Source: Ruegeria sp. ANG-R (GTDB taxonomy: Bacteria; Pseudomonadota; Alphaproteobacteria; Rhodobacterales; Rhodobacteraceae). From it: DNA of 64,000 bases. The notes below the pieces were generated by a model. That model saw nothing but the letters and a program-made list of their open reading frames with translations. It had not been told where the DNA came from and searched no databases. The stretch's first letter is position 1. Every line of letters begins with the position of its first letter. A program made the position numbers and the translations under genes. This document shows positions 35,524 to 45,491 of the stretch, in pieces. The stretch is taken from positions 62,001-126,000 of the forward strand of contig NZ_JWLJ01000011.1 of the NCBI RefSeq assembly GCF_000813985.1. The letters are read 5' to 3'.

Positions 35524-38256
35524 ATGCACGGCTTATCCGATAGCGAAAAGCTCCACACTATCTCGGACTACTACAGCGCCTCACAGCTGAGGGCAGACCG
35601 ATGGAGCGCGCTGCGGGAAACAGCCGAATCTCTGGATCAGAGCGGCGAAGACAAGGACCGGGACCGTGCGCGGCAATTGTTGCAGGCGCTGGCCCCGATC
35701 GAGATGTATTTTGCCTTTCCCGGCGGGTCTGCCTTCGACTATCTGCGCCGACTGCTGGATCATGGCAATTTCGCCGATTTCTCGACCGCTGTGCGCCGGG
35801 TGTCGCGGGCGCTGACCTCCGGGGCCTTTCGGCGCCGGTCTATCCCTCTGATCGCCGACGAAACCGAAGGCGACGAGTTCGAGGACGAGGCGGCACAGAC
35901 CCTTGAAGCGCGGGCGCTAGGCAGGCCATATTTCGAAGTGATGATCGTCGACAACGTAAACGAACATCAGGAGCGGTTTCTGCAATCCAGCCTGCAACGG
36001 ATGCGCCGCAGCGAAGATTCGTTCATCTATGAAACTGTGGTGGTCCCCAGTGTCGAAGACGCCCTGATTGGGGTGCTGTTCAACCAGAATGTGCAGGCCG
36101 TTATCGTTCGCCCGGGTTTGACCCTGAAGTCCAAGAACGAAACCAATGTGTTGGGCCGTTACGTCAGCCTGTATGGTGAAGGGGCCGATCTGGACGCGCT
36201 GTCGCCCTCGGAATACGGCCCCGAGACCTGCCGTCGTATCGGCAAGCTGCGCCCGGAACTGGATGCCTATCTGATCACCGACCGCTCTGCCGAGGATATC
36301 GCGGGGCTTGATCTGGGCCTGTGTCGACGTGTGTTCTACAATCAGGAAGACTTTCTGGAACTGCACCTGAACATCCTGCGCGGCGTGCAGCGGCGGTACA
36401 AAACCCCGTTTTTCACCGCGCTCAAGGAATATTCCAAACAGCCGACTGGCGTGTTCCATGCGATGCCGATCAGTCGCGGTAAATCGATCAGCCGCAGCCA
36501 CTGGATTCAGGATATGGGGGCGTTTTACGGATCGAACATCTTCATGGCCGAAACCTCGGCCACCTCGGGCGGGTTGGATTCGCTGCTGGAGCCGCGTGGC
36601 CCGATCAAAGAGGCGCAAGAGGCCGCTGCCCGCGCATTCGGCTCTAAACAGACGTTTTTCGCCACCAATGGCACGTCGACCTGTAACAAGATCGTGGTGC
36701 AGGCGCTGGTCCGGCCCGGCGATATCGTTCTGGTCGACCGCGACTGCCACAAGTCGCACCATTACGGCATGGTGCTGGCCGGGGCGAGCGTCGTCTATAT
36801 GGACAGCTATCCACTGCATGACTACTCGATGTACGGCGCGGTACCGATCCGTGAAATCAAGCACAAGCTGCTGGCTTTGCGGGCCGAGGGCAAGTTGGAC
36901 CGCGTGCGGATGGTGCTGCTGACCAACTGCACCTTTGACGGCATCGTCTACAACGTGCAGCGGGTGATGCAGGAATGTCTGGCGATCAAGAAAGACCTTG
37001 TGTTCCTGTGGGATGAGGCATGGTTCGGCTATGCCCGCTTTGCGCCCAATACCCGCGTGCGCACCGCCATGCGCTCGGCCAACCTGCTGCGCGAACGGTT
37101 CCGCACGGCGGAACATGCCGAGGCCCATGCGGCGCAACAGGCTGAGTTGCAGGGCGCGGATGACGAAACCCTGCTGAACACCCGCCTGATCGCGCCGCCT
37201 GATGCACGGGTACGGGTTTACGCCACGCAATCGACGCATAAAACGCTGACCGCGCTGCGGCAGGGCTCGATGATCCACGTCAATGACCAGCAGTTCAAAG
37301 GCGCGGTGGAAGAGGCGTTTCACGAAGCCTACATGACCCACACCTCAACCTCTCCCAACTATCAGATCATCGCCTCATTGGATGTGGGGCGCAGGCAGGT
37401 CGAGATCGAAGGTTATGAATTCGTCCAGCGACAGGTCGAAAGTGCGATGGCGATCCGGCGGGCGGTGACGACCCATCCCTTGTTGAAGAAGTACTTCAAG
37501 CTGGTCACGGCGGGGGACATGATCCCCGAGGCGTACCGCGAAAGTGGCATGACCAGCTATTTCGATCCCGGTCAGGGCTGGGCCGATGTCTGGGATTGCT
37601 GGGCCAATGACGAGTTCGTTCTGGATGCCACCCGTATCACGCTGCATGTGGGCGCGACTGGTTGGGACGGCGACACATTCAAGACCAAGATCCTGATGGA
37701 TAAGTATGGCATCCAGATCAACAAGACCTCGCGCAATACCGTGCTGTTCATGACCAATATCGGCACCACGCGCAGCTCGGTCGCCTATCTGATCGAAGTG
37801 CTGGTCGAGATCGCCAAGGAGTTGGACGATCTGATGGATGACGCATCCAAGATGGAGAAGCTGGCCTTCGAAAAGCGCGTCAGGAACCTGAGCGAACATG
37901 TCCCGCCGCTGCCCGATTTCAGCCGGTTCCACGATGCGTTCCGCTGCGAAGCCGGGACCGAGGCGGGCGACATCCGCACCGCCTTCTTCCTGTCTTACGA
38001 CGAGGACAATTGCGATTACGTGGAACCCGACAACGAAATGCTGAACCGGTTGGAGGCGGGCGAGGAAATGGTCTCGGCCACCTTCGTGATCCCCTATCCT
38101 CCGGGCTTTCCCATTCTGGTGCCGGGGCAGGTGATCAGCCCCGAAATTCTGAAGTTCATGCAGGAACTGGACGTCTCGGAAATCCACGGATTCCGCGCCG
38201 ATCTGGGCCTGCGCATATTTACCGAAGACGCTTTGAAATCAGTAAAGAACCCCTAA
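35524..38256 (+). CDS. PLP-dependent Orn/Lys/Arg decarboxylase
   Basis: The 910-residue protein is a fold-type I basic amino acid decarboxylase. The PLP-binding Lys is K573 in TQSTHKTLTALRQGSMIH, and FLWDEAWFGYARFAP holds the cofactor Asp. It is longer than the usual 710-760 residues, with an enlarged N-terminal region. Its product should be agmatine, cadaverine or putrescine; the choice cannot be made by eye. It has a good AAAGGA ribosome-binding site and lies between a nitrilase and an ATP-grasp gene. The nearby gabT, gabD and PuuR-like genes also point to amine metabolism. Confidence 0.92.
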   Translation: MHGLSDSEKLHTISDYYSASQLRADRWSALRETAESLDQSGEDKDRDRARQLLQALAPIEMYFAFPGGSAFDYLRRLLDHGNFADFSTAVRRVSRALTSGAFRRRSIPLIADETEGDEFEDEAAQTLEARALGRPYFEVMIVDNVNEHQERFLQSSLQRMRRSEDSFIYETVVVPSVEDALIGVLFNQNVQAVIVRPGLTLKSKNETNVLGRYVSLYGEGADLDALSPSEYGPETCRRIGKLRPELDAYLITDRSAEDIAGLDLGLCRRVFYNQEDFLELHLNILRGVQRRYKTPFFTALKEYSKQPTGVFHAMPISRGKSISRSHWIQDMGAFYGSNIFMAETSATSGGLDSLLEPRGPIKEAQEAAARAFGSKQTFFATNGTSTCNKIVVQALVRPGDIVLVDRDCHKSHHYGMVLAGASVVYMDSYPLHDYSMYGAVPIREIKHKLLALRAEGKLDRVRMVLLTNCTFDGIVYNVQRVMQECLAIKKDLVFLWDEAWFGYARFAPNTRVRTAMRSANLLRERFRTAEHAEAHAAQQAELQGADDETLLNTRLIAPPDARVRVYATQSTHKTLTALRQGSMIHVNDQQFKGAVEEAFHEAYMTHTSTSPNYQIIASLDVGRRQVEIEGYEFVQRQVESAMAIRRAVTTHPLLKKYFKLVTAGDMIPEAYRESGMTSYFDPGQGWADVWDCWANDEFVLDATRITLHVGATGWDGDTFKTKILMDKYGIQINKTSRNTVLFMTNIGTTRSSVAYLIEVLVEIAKELDDLMDDASKMEKLAFEKRVRNLSEHVPPLPDFSRFHDAFRCEAGTEAGDIRTAFFLSYDEDNCDYVEPDNEMLNRLEAGEEMVSATFVIPYPPGFPILVPGQVISPEILKFMQELDVSEIHGFRADLGLRIFTEDALKSVKNP

Positions 38257-38278
38257 GGGGTCAGGGAGGACAACAATC

Positions 38279-39727
38279 ATGCCAAAGAAGGTGCTGAAAA
38301 ACATCTCGGAAATCCGCCGGTATTTCCATACCAACAAGGACCCGATCTATTTTGTTTCGGCGACCAATTTCAACCTGTTGGGGCTGGATGAATGGGTGAT
38401 GAACTTCACCTATATCTGCTACATGGATTGCTTTGATGGGCGACATCCGAACGTGTTCGTGCCCTCTGAGATGCCGCATGATGAGTTCCAGTCGATCGAA
38501 GACATCAACAATTATCTGCTGCAGCACAAAGAGGTCATCGATCTGGTCAAGCGGCGTGGTGGAAAGCCGAAGTTCGTTTTCCTGATGTTTGACGAGACGA
38601 CCGAGAAGCTGGTCAAGGAGCTGGGCGGTCAGCTGTGGTTCCCCAAGGCCAAATTGCGCACCAAATGCGACAACAAGATCGAAACCGTCCGTATCGGCAA
38701 CAAGGCGGGTGTGCCGTCCGTGCCCAACACGCTGAGTGTTGTCAAAAGCTATGATCACCTGAAGAAAATCTGTGAAAAGGCCGGGCTGGGGAACGATCTG
38801 GTGCTGCAGTCAGCCTTTGGCGACAGCGGCCACACGACGTTCTTCATCAAGTCCGAGGCCGATTTCAACAAGCACAAAGACGAGATCATCGGCGAAGGCG
38901 AAATCAAGATCATGAAGCGGATCGACTGTCGCGGGGCGGCGATCGAGGCTTGTGCGACCTCGGAAGGTACTATCGTTGGACCGTTGATGACCGAGCTTGT
39001 GGGCTTTAACGAACTCACCCCCTATCGCGGCGGCTGGTGTGGGAATGAAATCTTCTCGACCGCCTTCCCGCCCAAGGCCCGCGAACAGGCGCGGCAACTG
39101 ACCTTCCAGTTCGGGGAAGAACTGCGCAAATCCGGATATCGCGGTTATTTCGAACTCGACTTCCTGATCGATAAGAAAACCGACGAACTGTGGCTGGGCG
39201 AATTGAACCCGCGGATCACCGGCGCCAGTTCCATGACCAACCACGCGGCCTTTGCTCATGCTGACGCGCCGCTGTTCCTATTCCATTTGCTAGAATTCTC
39301 GAAGAAACCCTTTGAACTGGATGTCGAGGAACTGAATGCCCGCTGGGCAGACCCGGACATGATCGACAGCTGGTCGCAGATGGTGATCAAACACACCGAC
39401 GACAGCGTCGACCGGATCACTCAGGCCCCGCAATCGGGCATTTACAAGATGCTGGAAGATGGCCGCGTGGTGTTCGACCGGTTCGATTATCACCGCCGCG
39501 CTGTGGGTGAGAACGAAGCGTTCTTCCTGCGTATTTCGAATGTCGGTGATTACCGCTATGAGGGCGCTGACCTCGGAATTCTGGTAACGCGTGGACGGTC
39601 GATGACCAAAGGCTTTAAACTGACGGACAAGTCGAAAAAGTGGATTCACGGCATCACCTCTGCCTATGCCGCCGAACCGCTGCCCGCAGCACAGCCGATA
39701 GAAGACCCAGCGTTCAAAATTATGTAG
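38279..39727 (+). CDS. ATP-grasp ligase-type enzyme
   Basis: The 482-residue protein has an ATP-grasp core of the biotin-carboxylase/D-Ala ligase type: VLQSAFGDSGHTTFFIK (phosphate-binding loop region), ELDFLIDKK, and the metal-binding pair E308 and N310 in GELNPRITG. It lacks the biotin carboxylase N-terminal nucleotide motif and no carboxyltransferase or biotin carrier is near, so a role as an acyl-phosphate amide ligase is more likely. It follows the decarboxylase by 22 bases after GGGAGGACAAC. It may join the amine product to a carboxylate; this is inference. Confidence 0.85.
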   Translation: MPKKVLKNISEIRRYFHTNKDPIYFVSATNFNLLGLDEWVMNFTYICYMDCFDGRHPNVFVPSEMPHDEFQSIEDINNYLLQHKEVIDLVKRRGGKPKFVFLMFDETTEKLVKELGGQLWFPKAKLRTKCDNKIETVRIGNKAGVPSVPNTLSVVKSYDHLKKICEKAGLGNDLVLQSAFGDSGHTTFFIKSEADFNKHKDEIIGEGEIKIMKRIDCRGAAIEACATSEGTIVGPLMTELVGFNELTPYRGGWCGNEIFSTAFPPKAREQARQLTFQFGEELRKSGYRGYFELDFLIDKKTDELWLGELNPRITGASSMTNHAAFAHADAPLFLFHLLEFSKKPFELDVEELNARWADPDMIDSWSQMVIKHTDDSVDRITQAPQSGIYKMLEDGRVVFDRFDYHRRAVGENEAFFLRISNVGDYRYEGADLGILVTRGRSMTKGFKLTDKSKKWIHGITSAYAAEPLPAAQPIEDPAFKIM

Positions 39728-39735
39728 AAAGCCCC

Positions 39736-40725
39736 ATGGCGCTTGTTTTTCGGTCAATCGACGAAGCGCAGCCCGGTCCCAAGCTGGCCGGGCTGTTTGC
39801 CGAATACTGGCCCGCCTACCGCAAATGGTGGGCGCAAGAGGGGTATTCGGCCCGCCCCACCTATCGCGAATGCCTGCGCGCCTTGCAAAAGCACATGCCC
39901 GAAATCATGCCGCTTTATGAAGAGGTCGTCGAACTGGTCGGCGGCAGCGACAGCCAGGCGCGGTTTCTCAGCTTTTACTGCCCGCCGAAATACCTGTCGG
40001 GCTGCAGCCAGGCGATCTGGCGCGGCAAGACTCCGTTTCTGGTGCGCAACTACGACTACCATCCAAAAACCTTTGATGCGGCGCTGCTCAAAACCCACTG
40101 GGACGGGCGCGGCGTCATCGGGATGAGCGACGGTGTTCTGGGTCTGCTCGACGGCATCAACGATGCCGGTCTGACGGTCTCGCTCACCTTCGGCGGACGG
40201 CGCGAGGTGGGGGACGGGTTCGGTGTTCCGCTGATCCTGCGCTATATCTTGCAAACCTGCGAGACCACGGCCGAGGCTGTCGACTGTCTGTGCCGCATTC
40301 CGTGTCACATGAGCTATAACGTCACCGTTCTGGATGCGAAACATAACCACAGCACAGTGTATCTCGCCCCGGACCGACATCCGCAAATCTCGGACCAACC
40401 AGTCGCGACAAACCATCAGGGTCATGTTGAATGGTCCACTCATGCACGCTTTACGGCCACCGTGGAACGTGAGCGATTTCTGTTGAATCGCCTCAATCAA
40501 AACCCGGAAAGCGAGAAACGCTTCATTGACGCATTCCTGCGGCCACCGCTTTATTCCACTGCGTTCAAGTCTGGCTTCGGTACGCTCTATACAGCGGTCT
40601 ATCGGCCTGCGAGCAGGCAGCTACAACTACTCTGGCCCGGCGCGAACTGGGACCTGTCGTTCGATAACTTCAGCGAAGGCGAGTTGAGCTTGTTGCTGCC
40701 GGAACATGCCGAGCCAGCGGTATGA
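39736..40725 (+). CDS. C45-type Ntn hydrolase / acyltransferase
   Basis: The 329-residue protein resembles the acyl-CoA:6-aminopenicillanic acid acyltransferase (peptidase C45) family. C90 in YLSGCSQAIW is the probable autoprocessing nucleophile, followed by the strand TPFLVRNYDYHP and, further on, GLLDGINDAGLTVSLTFGGR, typical of the family. Members hydrolyse or transfer acyl groups on amide bonds. It is the last gene of the nitrilase-decarboxylase-ATP-grasp run. ATG 39736 lies 8 bases after the ATP-grasp stop and starts the conserved sequence. Confidence 0.82.
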   Translation: MALVFRSIDEAQPGPKLAGLFAEYWPAYRKWWAQEGYSARPTYRECLRALQKHMPEIMPLYEEVVELVGGSDSQARFLSFYCPPKYLSGCSQAIWRGKTPFLVRNYDYHPKTFDAALLKTHWDGRGVIGMSDGVLGLLDGINDAGLTVSLTFGGRREVGDGFGVPLILRYILQTCETTAEAVDCLCRIPCHMSYNVTVLDAKHNHSTVYLAPDRHPQISDQPVATNHQGHVEWSTHARFTATVERERFLLNRLNQNPESEKRFIDAFLRPPLYSTAFKSGFGTLYTAVYRPASRQLQLLWPGANWDLSFDNFSEGELSLLLPEHAEPAV

Positions 40726-40739
40726 GCACGTAAACGAAG

Positions 40740-43700
40740 CTAGCGTGACAGGACTCTTTTGACGAACTGATAGATCATTACGAAGAACACCGGCACGAAG
40801 ATAACACCCAACACGGTTGCCGAAACTACTCCGCCCATCACGCCTGAACCCATTGCTGTTCGGCCTCCGGCTCCGGCACCGGTGGACAGAACCAGAGGGA
40901 GCACGCCCAGCGAGAACGCCATCGACGTCATCAGAATGGGTCGGAACCGTTGGTGCGCTGCGTCCTTGACGCCCTGCAACAGGGGCTCTCCGGCTGCGAC
41001 CTTGTCACGGGCGAACTCGACGATCAGGATCGCGTTCTTGCCCGTCAGACCAATCACCGTCAGCAGCGCGACCTGAAAATAAACACCGTTCTCAAATCCG
41101 CCGAGCCAGGCTCCGACCAGTGATCCGGTTACACCGATGGGCATGGCAAGCATTACCGCAAACGGGATGGTCCAGCTTTCATACAAAGCAGCAAGACACA
41201 GGAACACTGCCGCAAGCGAGAGCGCATACAGCATCCCTGCCTGATCCCCGGATTCCCGTTCCTCAAGCGACAGGCCGGTCCAGGCGATCTGATATCCGGG
41301 CGGCAATTGCTGCGCGAGTGTCTCTATCTCGGCCATGGCTTCGCCGGTGGTGAACCCGGGGGCAGGACTGCCCTGCAGCTGAATCGCCGATACACCATTG
41401 TATCGATACAGCCCCTGCGGGCCGAACTGCCAGTTCGTGGATGAGAAATTAGACAGTGGTACCAGCCCTCCGGAATCGTTGCGAACCCGCCAGGCCTCGA
41501 TATCTTCGGGTACCATGCGATAGGGCGCATCACCCTGAACATAGACACGCTTGATGCGGCCCCGATCGAGGAAATCGTTCACATACCGACCGGCCCATGC
41601 AACCGACAAAAGCTCGCCCACTTCTTGCGCGGACAGCCCCATGGCACCCGCGGCTCGCCAGTCCAGGTTGATGTTGAATTGGGCAGCATCCTCAAGCCCG
41701 TTCGGGCGGATCGACGCAATCTTCTCGCTTTGCCCGGCAAGGCCCATCAGTTGATTTCGTGCCTGCACCAGCGCTTCATGGCTTTGGCCATCACGGGCCT
41801 GCAGGTAAAAATCGAAACCGCTGACGTTGCCGAGCTCGATCACCGCAGGAGGAACGATTGGAAACACAAAAGCCTCCTGAATTTGGGAGAATGCTCCAAA
41901 GGCCCGACCCGCGATGGCCTGAGCACTGCGCTCAGGGGTTGTTCGTTCATCCCAATCCTTCAGACTGACAAAGGCGATGCCCATGTTTTGGCCCTGCCCC
42001 GCGAAACTGAAGCCGCGCACGGTAAAGACCGACGTGACATTGTCAGCCTCATTCTCCAAATAGTACTTTTCGATTTGCTCAAGTACGCCCTCGGTCGCGC
42101 CAGCGGTAGAGCCTGTTGGGCCCTGAACCAGAGTGAAAAGGATGCCCTGGTCTTCCTCCGGCAGAAATCCGGTCGGTGTGCGGGCGAAAAGGAAAACCAT
42201 CGCTGCGCCGATCAGCAAATAGATCAACCCGACGCGCAATGGGCGCCGTATCGAGAAGCCTACCAGTGACGAATAACCCTCGGTCAGCCGATCGAACCCG
42301 CGGTTGAACCAGCCGAACAGTCCGCGATTGCGCTTGTCATGATCAGGCTTGCGCAACAGCGTGGCACACAAAGCGGGTGTCAGGGTCAGTGCGACCAAAA
42401 CAGACAGTGCCATGGCCGAAACGATGGTGATCGAGAATTGCTGGTAAATGACGCCGGTTGATCCACCGAAGAAGGCCATCGGTATAAACACGGCTGACAG
42501 CACCATGGCAATACCGACCAGCGCGCCGGTGATCTGACCCATGGATTTCTTCGTGGCTTCGTAGGGGGAAAGACCCTCTTCCTCCATGATGCGTTCAACG
42601 TTCTCTACAACAACGATTGCGTCATCCACCAAAAGCCCGATGGCCAGAACCATTGCCAGCATGGTCAGCGTGTTGATCGAAAACCCAAAGGCCGAGATGA
42701 TCGCAAAGGTGCCCAGCAACACGACCGGCACCGCAAGCGTCGGGATGATCGTTGCGCGTAAGCTCTGCAGGAACAGAAACATGACGAGGAACACCAGAAC
42801 GATGGCCTCGATCAGTGTGTGAACAACCTCCTCGATCGAGATTTCAACAAACGGGGTGGTGTCATAGGGAATGACATATTCGACGCCCGGCGGGAAAAAG
42901 GCCGACACCTCGTCAAGTTGATGTTTCACACGTTCCGCTGTTTCCAGCGCGTTGGCGCCAGACGCCAACTGGATCGCCATACCCGCTGTTGGGTTTCCAT
43001 TGAACCAGGCCGATGTGGTATAGCTTTCGGCTCCGATCTCGACCCGCGCCACGTCGCGCAGCAGAACAAGCCCGCCATCGGTTTCCGCCCGAACTACGAT
43101 CTGTTCGAAATCCTCGGGGGTGGACAATAGCGACTGCGCTGTGATCGTTGCGTTCAGGGCCTGCCCTTCAACTGCAGGCAGCGAACCGAACGACCCGGCT
43201 GAAACCTGTGCGTTCTCTTCGGAAACGGCTTGTACGATGTCGGACGGGGTCAGTTCGAACGCGGCAAGCTGTTCGGGGTTCAACCAGATTCGCATGGCAT
43301 ATTGCGCACCAAACACCTGAACGTTGCCGACGCCCTCGAGGCGGCTGAACTCATCGACCATGTTCGATACCATGTAATCCGACAGATCCACCGCATCGAG
43401 GCGATCATCCGTCGAGACCAACGCCGCCACCAACAGGAAACCGCCTGACGATTTCTGCACCGTAACACCCTGACGCTGCACCGTTTCCGGCAATAGTGGG
43501 GTCGCCTGGCTCAGCTTGTTCTGCACCTGAACCTGCGCGATATCCGGGTCGGTTCCGGTTTCAAATGTCAACGTGACCGAAGCCTGGCCGGTCGAGGTTG
43601 AAGATGAGTTGATGTATCGCAGCCCGTCCAGCCCGGTCATCTGCTCTTCGATTACCTGCGTTACGGTGTTGTTCACGGTTTCGGCCGAAGCGCCAGAATA

Positions 43701-43844
43701 AGATGCGTTGATCTCGACCGTGGGCGGCGCGATCTGGGGGTATTGTGCGACCGGCAAACTGAAAACGGCCAATGTGCCGATGCCCATCAACAGAATCGAA
43801 ATGACCCAGGCGAAAACGGGTCGATCAATAAAGAAACGTGCCAT
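40740..43844 (-). CDS. RND efflux permease (AcrB/MexB-like)
   Basis: The 1034-residue protein is a complete HAE1-type RND pump: start MARFFIDRPVFAWVISI, twelve helices, proton-relay aspartates in AIGLLVDDAIVVVENVER, and the FFGGSTGVIYQQFSIT region. With an adaptor and an outer-membrane channel it exports hydrophobic drugs or toxic compounds. It lies 53 bases behind the adaptor gene. No outer-membrane factor is encoded here, so a TolC-like protein must come from elsewhere. Confidence 0.95.
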   Translation of the reverse strand: MARFFIDRPVFAWVISILLMGIGTLAVFSLPVAQYPQIAPPTVEINASYSGASAETVNNTVTQVIEEQMTGLDGLRYINSSSTSTGQASVTLTFETGTDPDIAQVQVQNKLSQATPLLPETVQRQGVTVQKSSGGFLLVAALVSTDDRLDAVDLSDYMVSNMVDEFSRLEGVGNVQVFGAQYAMRIWLNPEQLAAFELTPSDIVQAVSEENAQVSAGSFGSLPAVEGQALNATITAQSLLSTPEDFEQIVVRAETDGGLVLLRDVARVEIGAESYTTSAWFNGNPTAGMAIQLASGANALETAERVKHQLDEVSAFFPPGVEYVIPYDTTPFVEISIEEVVHTLIEAIVLVFLVMFLFLQSLRATIIPTLAVPVVLLGTFAIISAFGFSINTLTMLAMVLAIGLLVDDAIVVVENVERIMEEEGLSPYEATKKSMGQITGALVGIAMVLSAVFIPMAFFGGSTGVIYQQFSITIVSAMALSVLVALTLTPALCATLLRKPDHDKRNRGLFGWFNRGFDRLTEGYSSLVGFSIRRPLRVGLIYLLIGAAMVFLFARTPTGFLPEEDQGILFTLVQGPTGSTAGATEGVLEQIEKYYLENEADNVTSVFTVRGFSFAGQGQNMGIAFVSLKDWDERTTPERSAQAIAGRAFGAFSQIQEAFVFPIVPPAVIELGNVSGFDFYLQARDGQSHEALVQARNQLMGLAGQSEKIASIRPNGLEDAAQFNINLDWRAAGAMGLSAQEVGELLSVAWAGRYVNDFLDRGRIKRVYVQGDAPYRMVPEDIEAWRVRNDSGGLVPLSNFSSTNWQFGPQGLYRYNGVSAIQLQGSPAPGFTTGEAMAEIETLAQQLPPGYQIAWTGLSLEERESGDQAGMLYALSLAAVFLCLAALYESWTIPFAVMLAMPIGVTGSLVGAWLGGFENGVYFQVALLTVIGLTGKNAILIVEFARDKVAAGEPLLQGVKDAAHQRFRPILMTSMAFSLGVLPLVLSTGAGAGGRTAMGSGVMGGVVSATVLGVIFVPVFFVMIYQFVKRVLSR

Positions 43845-43897
43845 AAGGAACTTTCACATCTGTTTGCGATTCAGGCGTCTCGGCCCATCAACGCTAT

Positions 43898-45022
43898 CTA
43901 CGATTCTGGTTTTTCAGTTGGTGAAACAGTCGCACCAACGCCAATTTTTTGCAGACCCTCAACGATTAACTTGTCCCCCGCTTCAAGACCCTTGGTCACG
44001 ATCCACTTGTCGCCCTGGGTACCCCGGACTGTCAGAAGCCGTTCGGCAACCGTATTGTTGTCATCGACAATCATCGCGGTTGGCTGACCGCGCCGGTTAC
44101 GCCCGACGCCCTGCTGCGGTGCAAGTACCGCACCCTGTAGAACCTCGATCGGCAAATGGGCGGTCACGTACATACCAGGCAGAACGATTTGGTTGGGATT
44201 CGGAAACTCGATGCGCAGAACCGAAACGCCGGTCTGCGGATCAACTTGCGGCTCTGCGGCAAGCACCGTACCGGTCTGATCGAAGGTCGAGCCATCCGCA
44301 AGTGTCACAGTCACGGTTGGGTCAAGCGATTGAAGTGCCGCGGGCCGCGCTACCAAGGCCCGGTTAAAGCGCAGCACATCCTGAGTAGACACGGCCACAT
44401 CCACATAGATTTTGTCGATTTGCCGGATCACGGCCAGTGGCTCTGCCTGCTGCGCGGTCACAAGAGCACCCTGAGTAGCCAGAGCACGCCCGACGCGGCC
44501 CGCTAACGGTGCACGGACGACTGTGTGTTGCAGGTCGATTTTGGCGGCTTGAAGCTGCGCTTTTGCCACGAGTAAGGCAGCCCGTGCCGCGTCTCTTTCC
44601 GCAACCGCACTGTCGACCGCTTGTTGGCTTGCCACATTGCGCAGCAACAGCTCCGCCACGCGCTTTTCTTCCTTTTCAGCTGCGGTTAGCCGGGCCTCGG
44701 CCTGAGCGACATTCGCAGTGGATTGCTGTACCTGGGCGTCATAGACGTCATCATCAATACGGTACATTGCATCGCCATCTTTGACGGTGCCGCCTTCCTG
44801 AAACAGGCGCTCAACAATTATACCTGAGACCTGAGGCCTGACCTCGGCCACGCCCAACGCGGCCACACGGCCCGGCAGTTCAGAAAATAAAGTTACATCC
44901 TCTGCGTCCAGGGTCACGACGGTTACGGGCACAGGATTTGATTGAGCCTGAGCGGCAGACGTCATGCTCGAGAGCAGGACTGTCAGTGACATGAATACAA
45001 AGCACCGGGTCCTAAACATCAT
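43898..45022 (-). CDS. RND periplasmic adaptor protein
   Basis: The 374-residue adaptor has a signal peptide (about 1-27, ...SMTSAAQAQ) without a lipobox Cys. A biotinyl-lipoyl-like half (GRVAALGVAEVRPQVSGII, VRAPLAGRVGRALATQGALV) flanks a coiled-coil hairpin (about 85-150), followed by beta-barrel and membrane-proximal domains (IEFPNPNQIVLPGMYV). It links the RND permease to an outer-membrane channel and is the first gene of the operon. No TetR-type regulator gene is found next to it. Confidence 0.94.
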   Translation of the reverse strand: MMFRTRCFVFMSLTVLLSSMTSAAQAQSNPVPVTVVTLDAEDVTLFSELPGRVAALGVAEVRPQVSGIIVERLFQEGGTVKDGDAMYRIDDDVYDAQVQQSTANVAQAEARLTAAEKEEKRVAELLLRNVASQQAVDSAVAERDAARAALLVAKAQLQAAKIDLQHTVVRAPLAGRVGRALATQGALVTAQQAEPLAVIRQIDKIYVDVAVSTQDVLRFNRALVARPAALQSLDPTVTVTLADGSTFDQTGTVLAAEPQVDPQTGVSVLRIEFPNPNQIVLPGMYVTAHLPIEVLQGAVLAPQQGVGRNRRGQPTAMIVDDNNTVAERLLTVRGTQGDKWIVTKGLEAGDKLIVEGLQKIGVGATVSPTEKPES

Positions 45023-45491
45023 CTATCTCCACTTGATGCGGACCAGTATCAAACAACATTTGGTCTTTTATGAAAATAGAAGACTTTCGTATGGAGCTGC
45101 TCGCGCGCTTCTTCGATCAGAATTTGAACTCGTAGAAGCCGATGCAGAGTTTTTTGCTCAGCACTTAGTTCCGGAGGTGGCAGTTCAGGTCGTTGAAACG
45201 TGCGCCTCCCAAGAGATTTCCGTCGTCATATATGCTGTTTCGGCACCGGTACCAGCAAAGCTGCGGGCAACGCCATCGCGTTAGAAAAACCTTGCCAGAT
45301 GCTGCGAGAAAGTAAATGCCCCCGTCCAAGGGCTCTCGAAACGACAAAAAATCGAGTTCGCAGACCCCTTTTAAATGCCTTGCCCTCAAATGGGGGACGC
45401 AATAGTTGAAGCATGTCGTGTGGCGGTTTCACAGATGCCCCGGCAGGTTGAAAATCATACATGTGTACAGCGTGATGGGACCAGATAAAGC
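45023..45491. other. 469-bp gap without a supportable gene
   Basis: This stretch between the RND operon and the GT39 gene holds the promoters of both. Several short open frames exist, the longest being about 106 codons on the plus strand starting inside the adaptor gene, but none has a ribosome-binding site, recognisable domain or protein-like composition. A regulator gene would be expected here; none is visible. Confidence 0.6.

Noticed and set aside
38279-39727. Biotin carboxylase
   Set aside because: The ATP-grasp core is present but biotin-carrier and carboxyltransferase genes are absent, and the N-terminal region does not match biotin carboxylase.
44964-45284. 106-codon open frame at the adaptor gene 5' end, considered as a missing regulator
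   Set aside because: It starts inside the opposite-strand adaptor gene and shows no helix-turn-helix or other domain.
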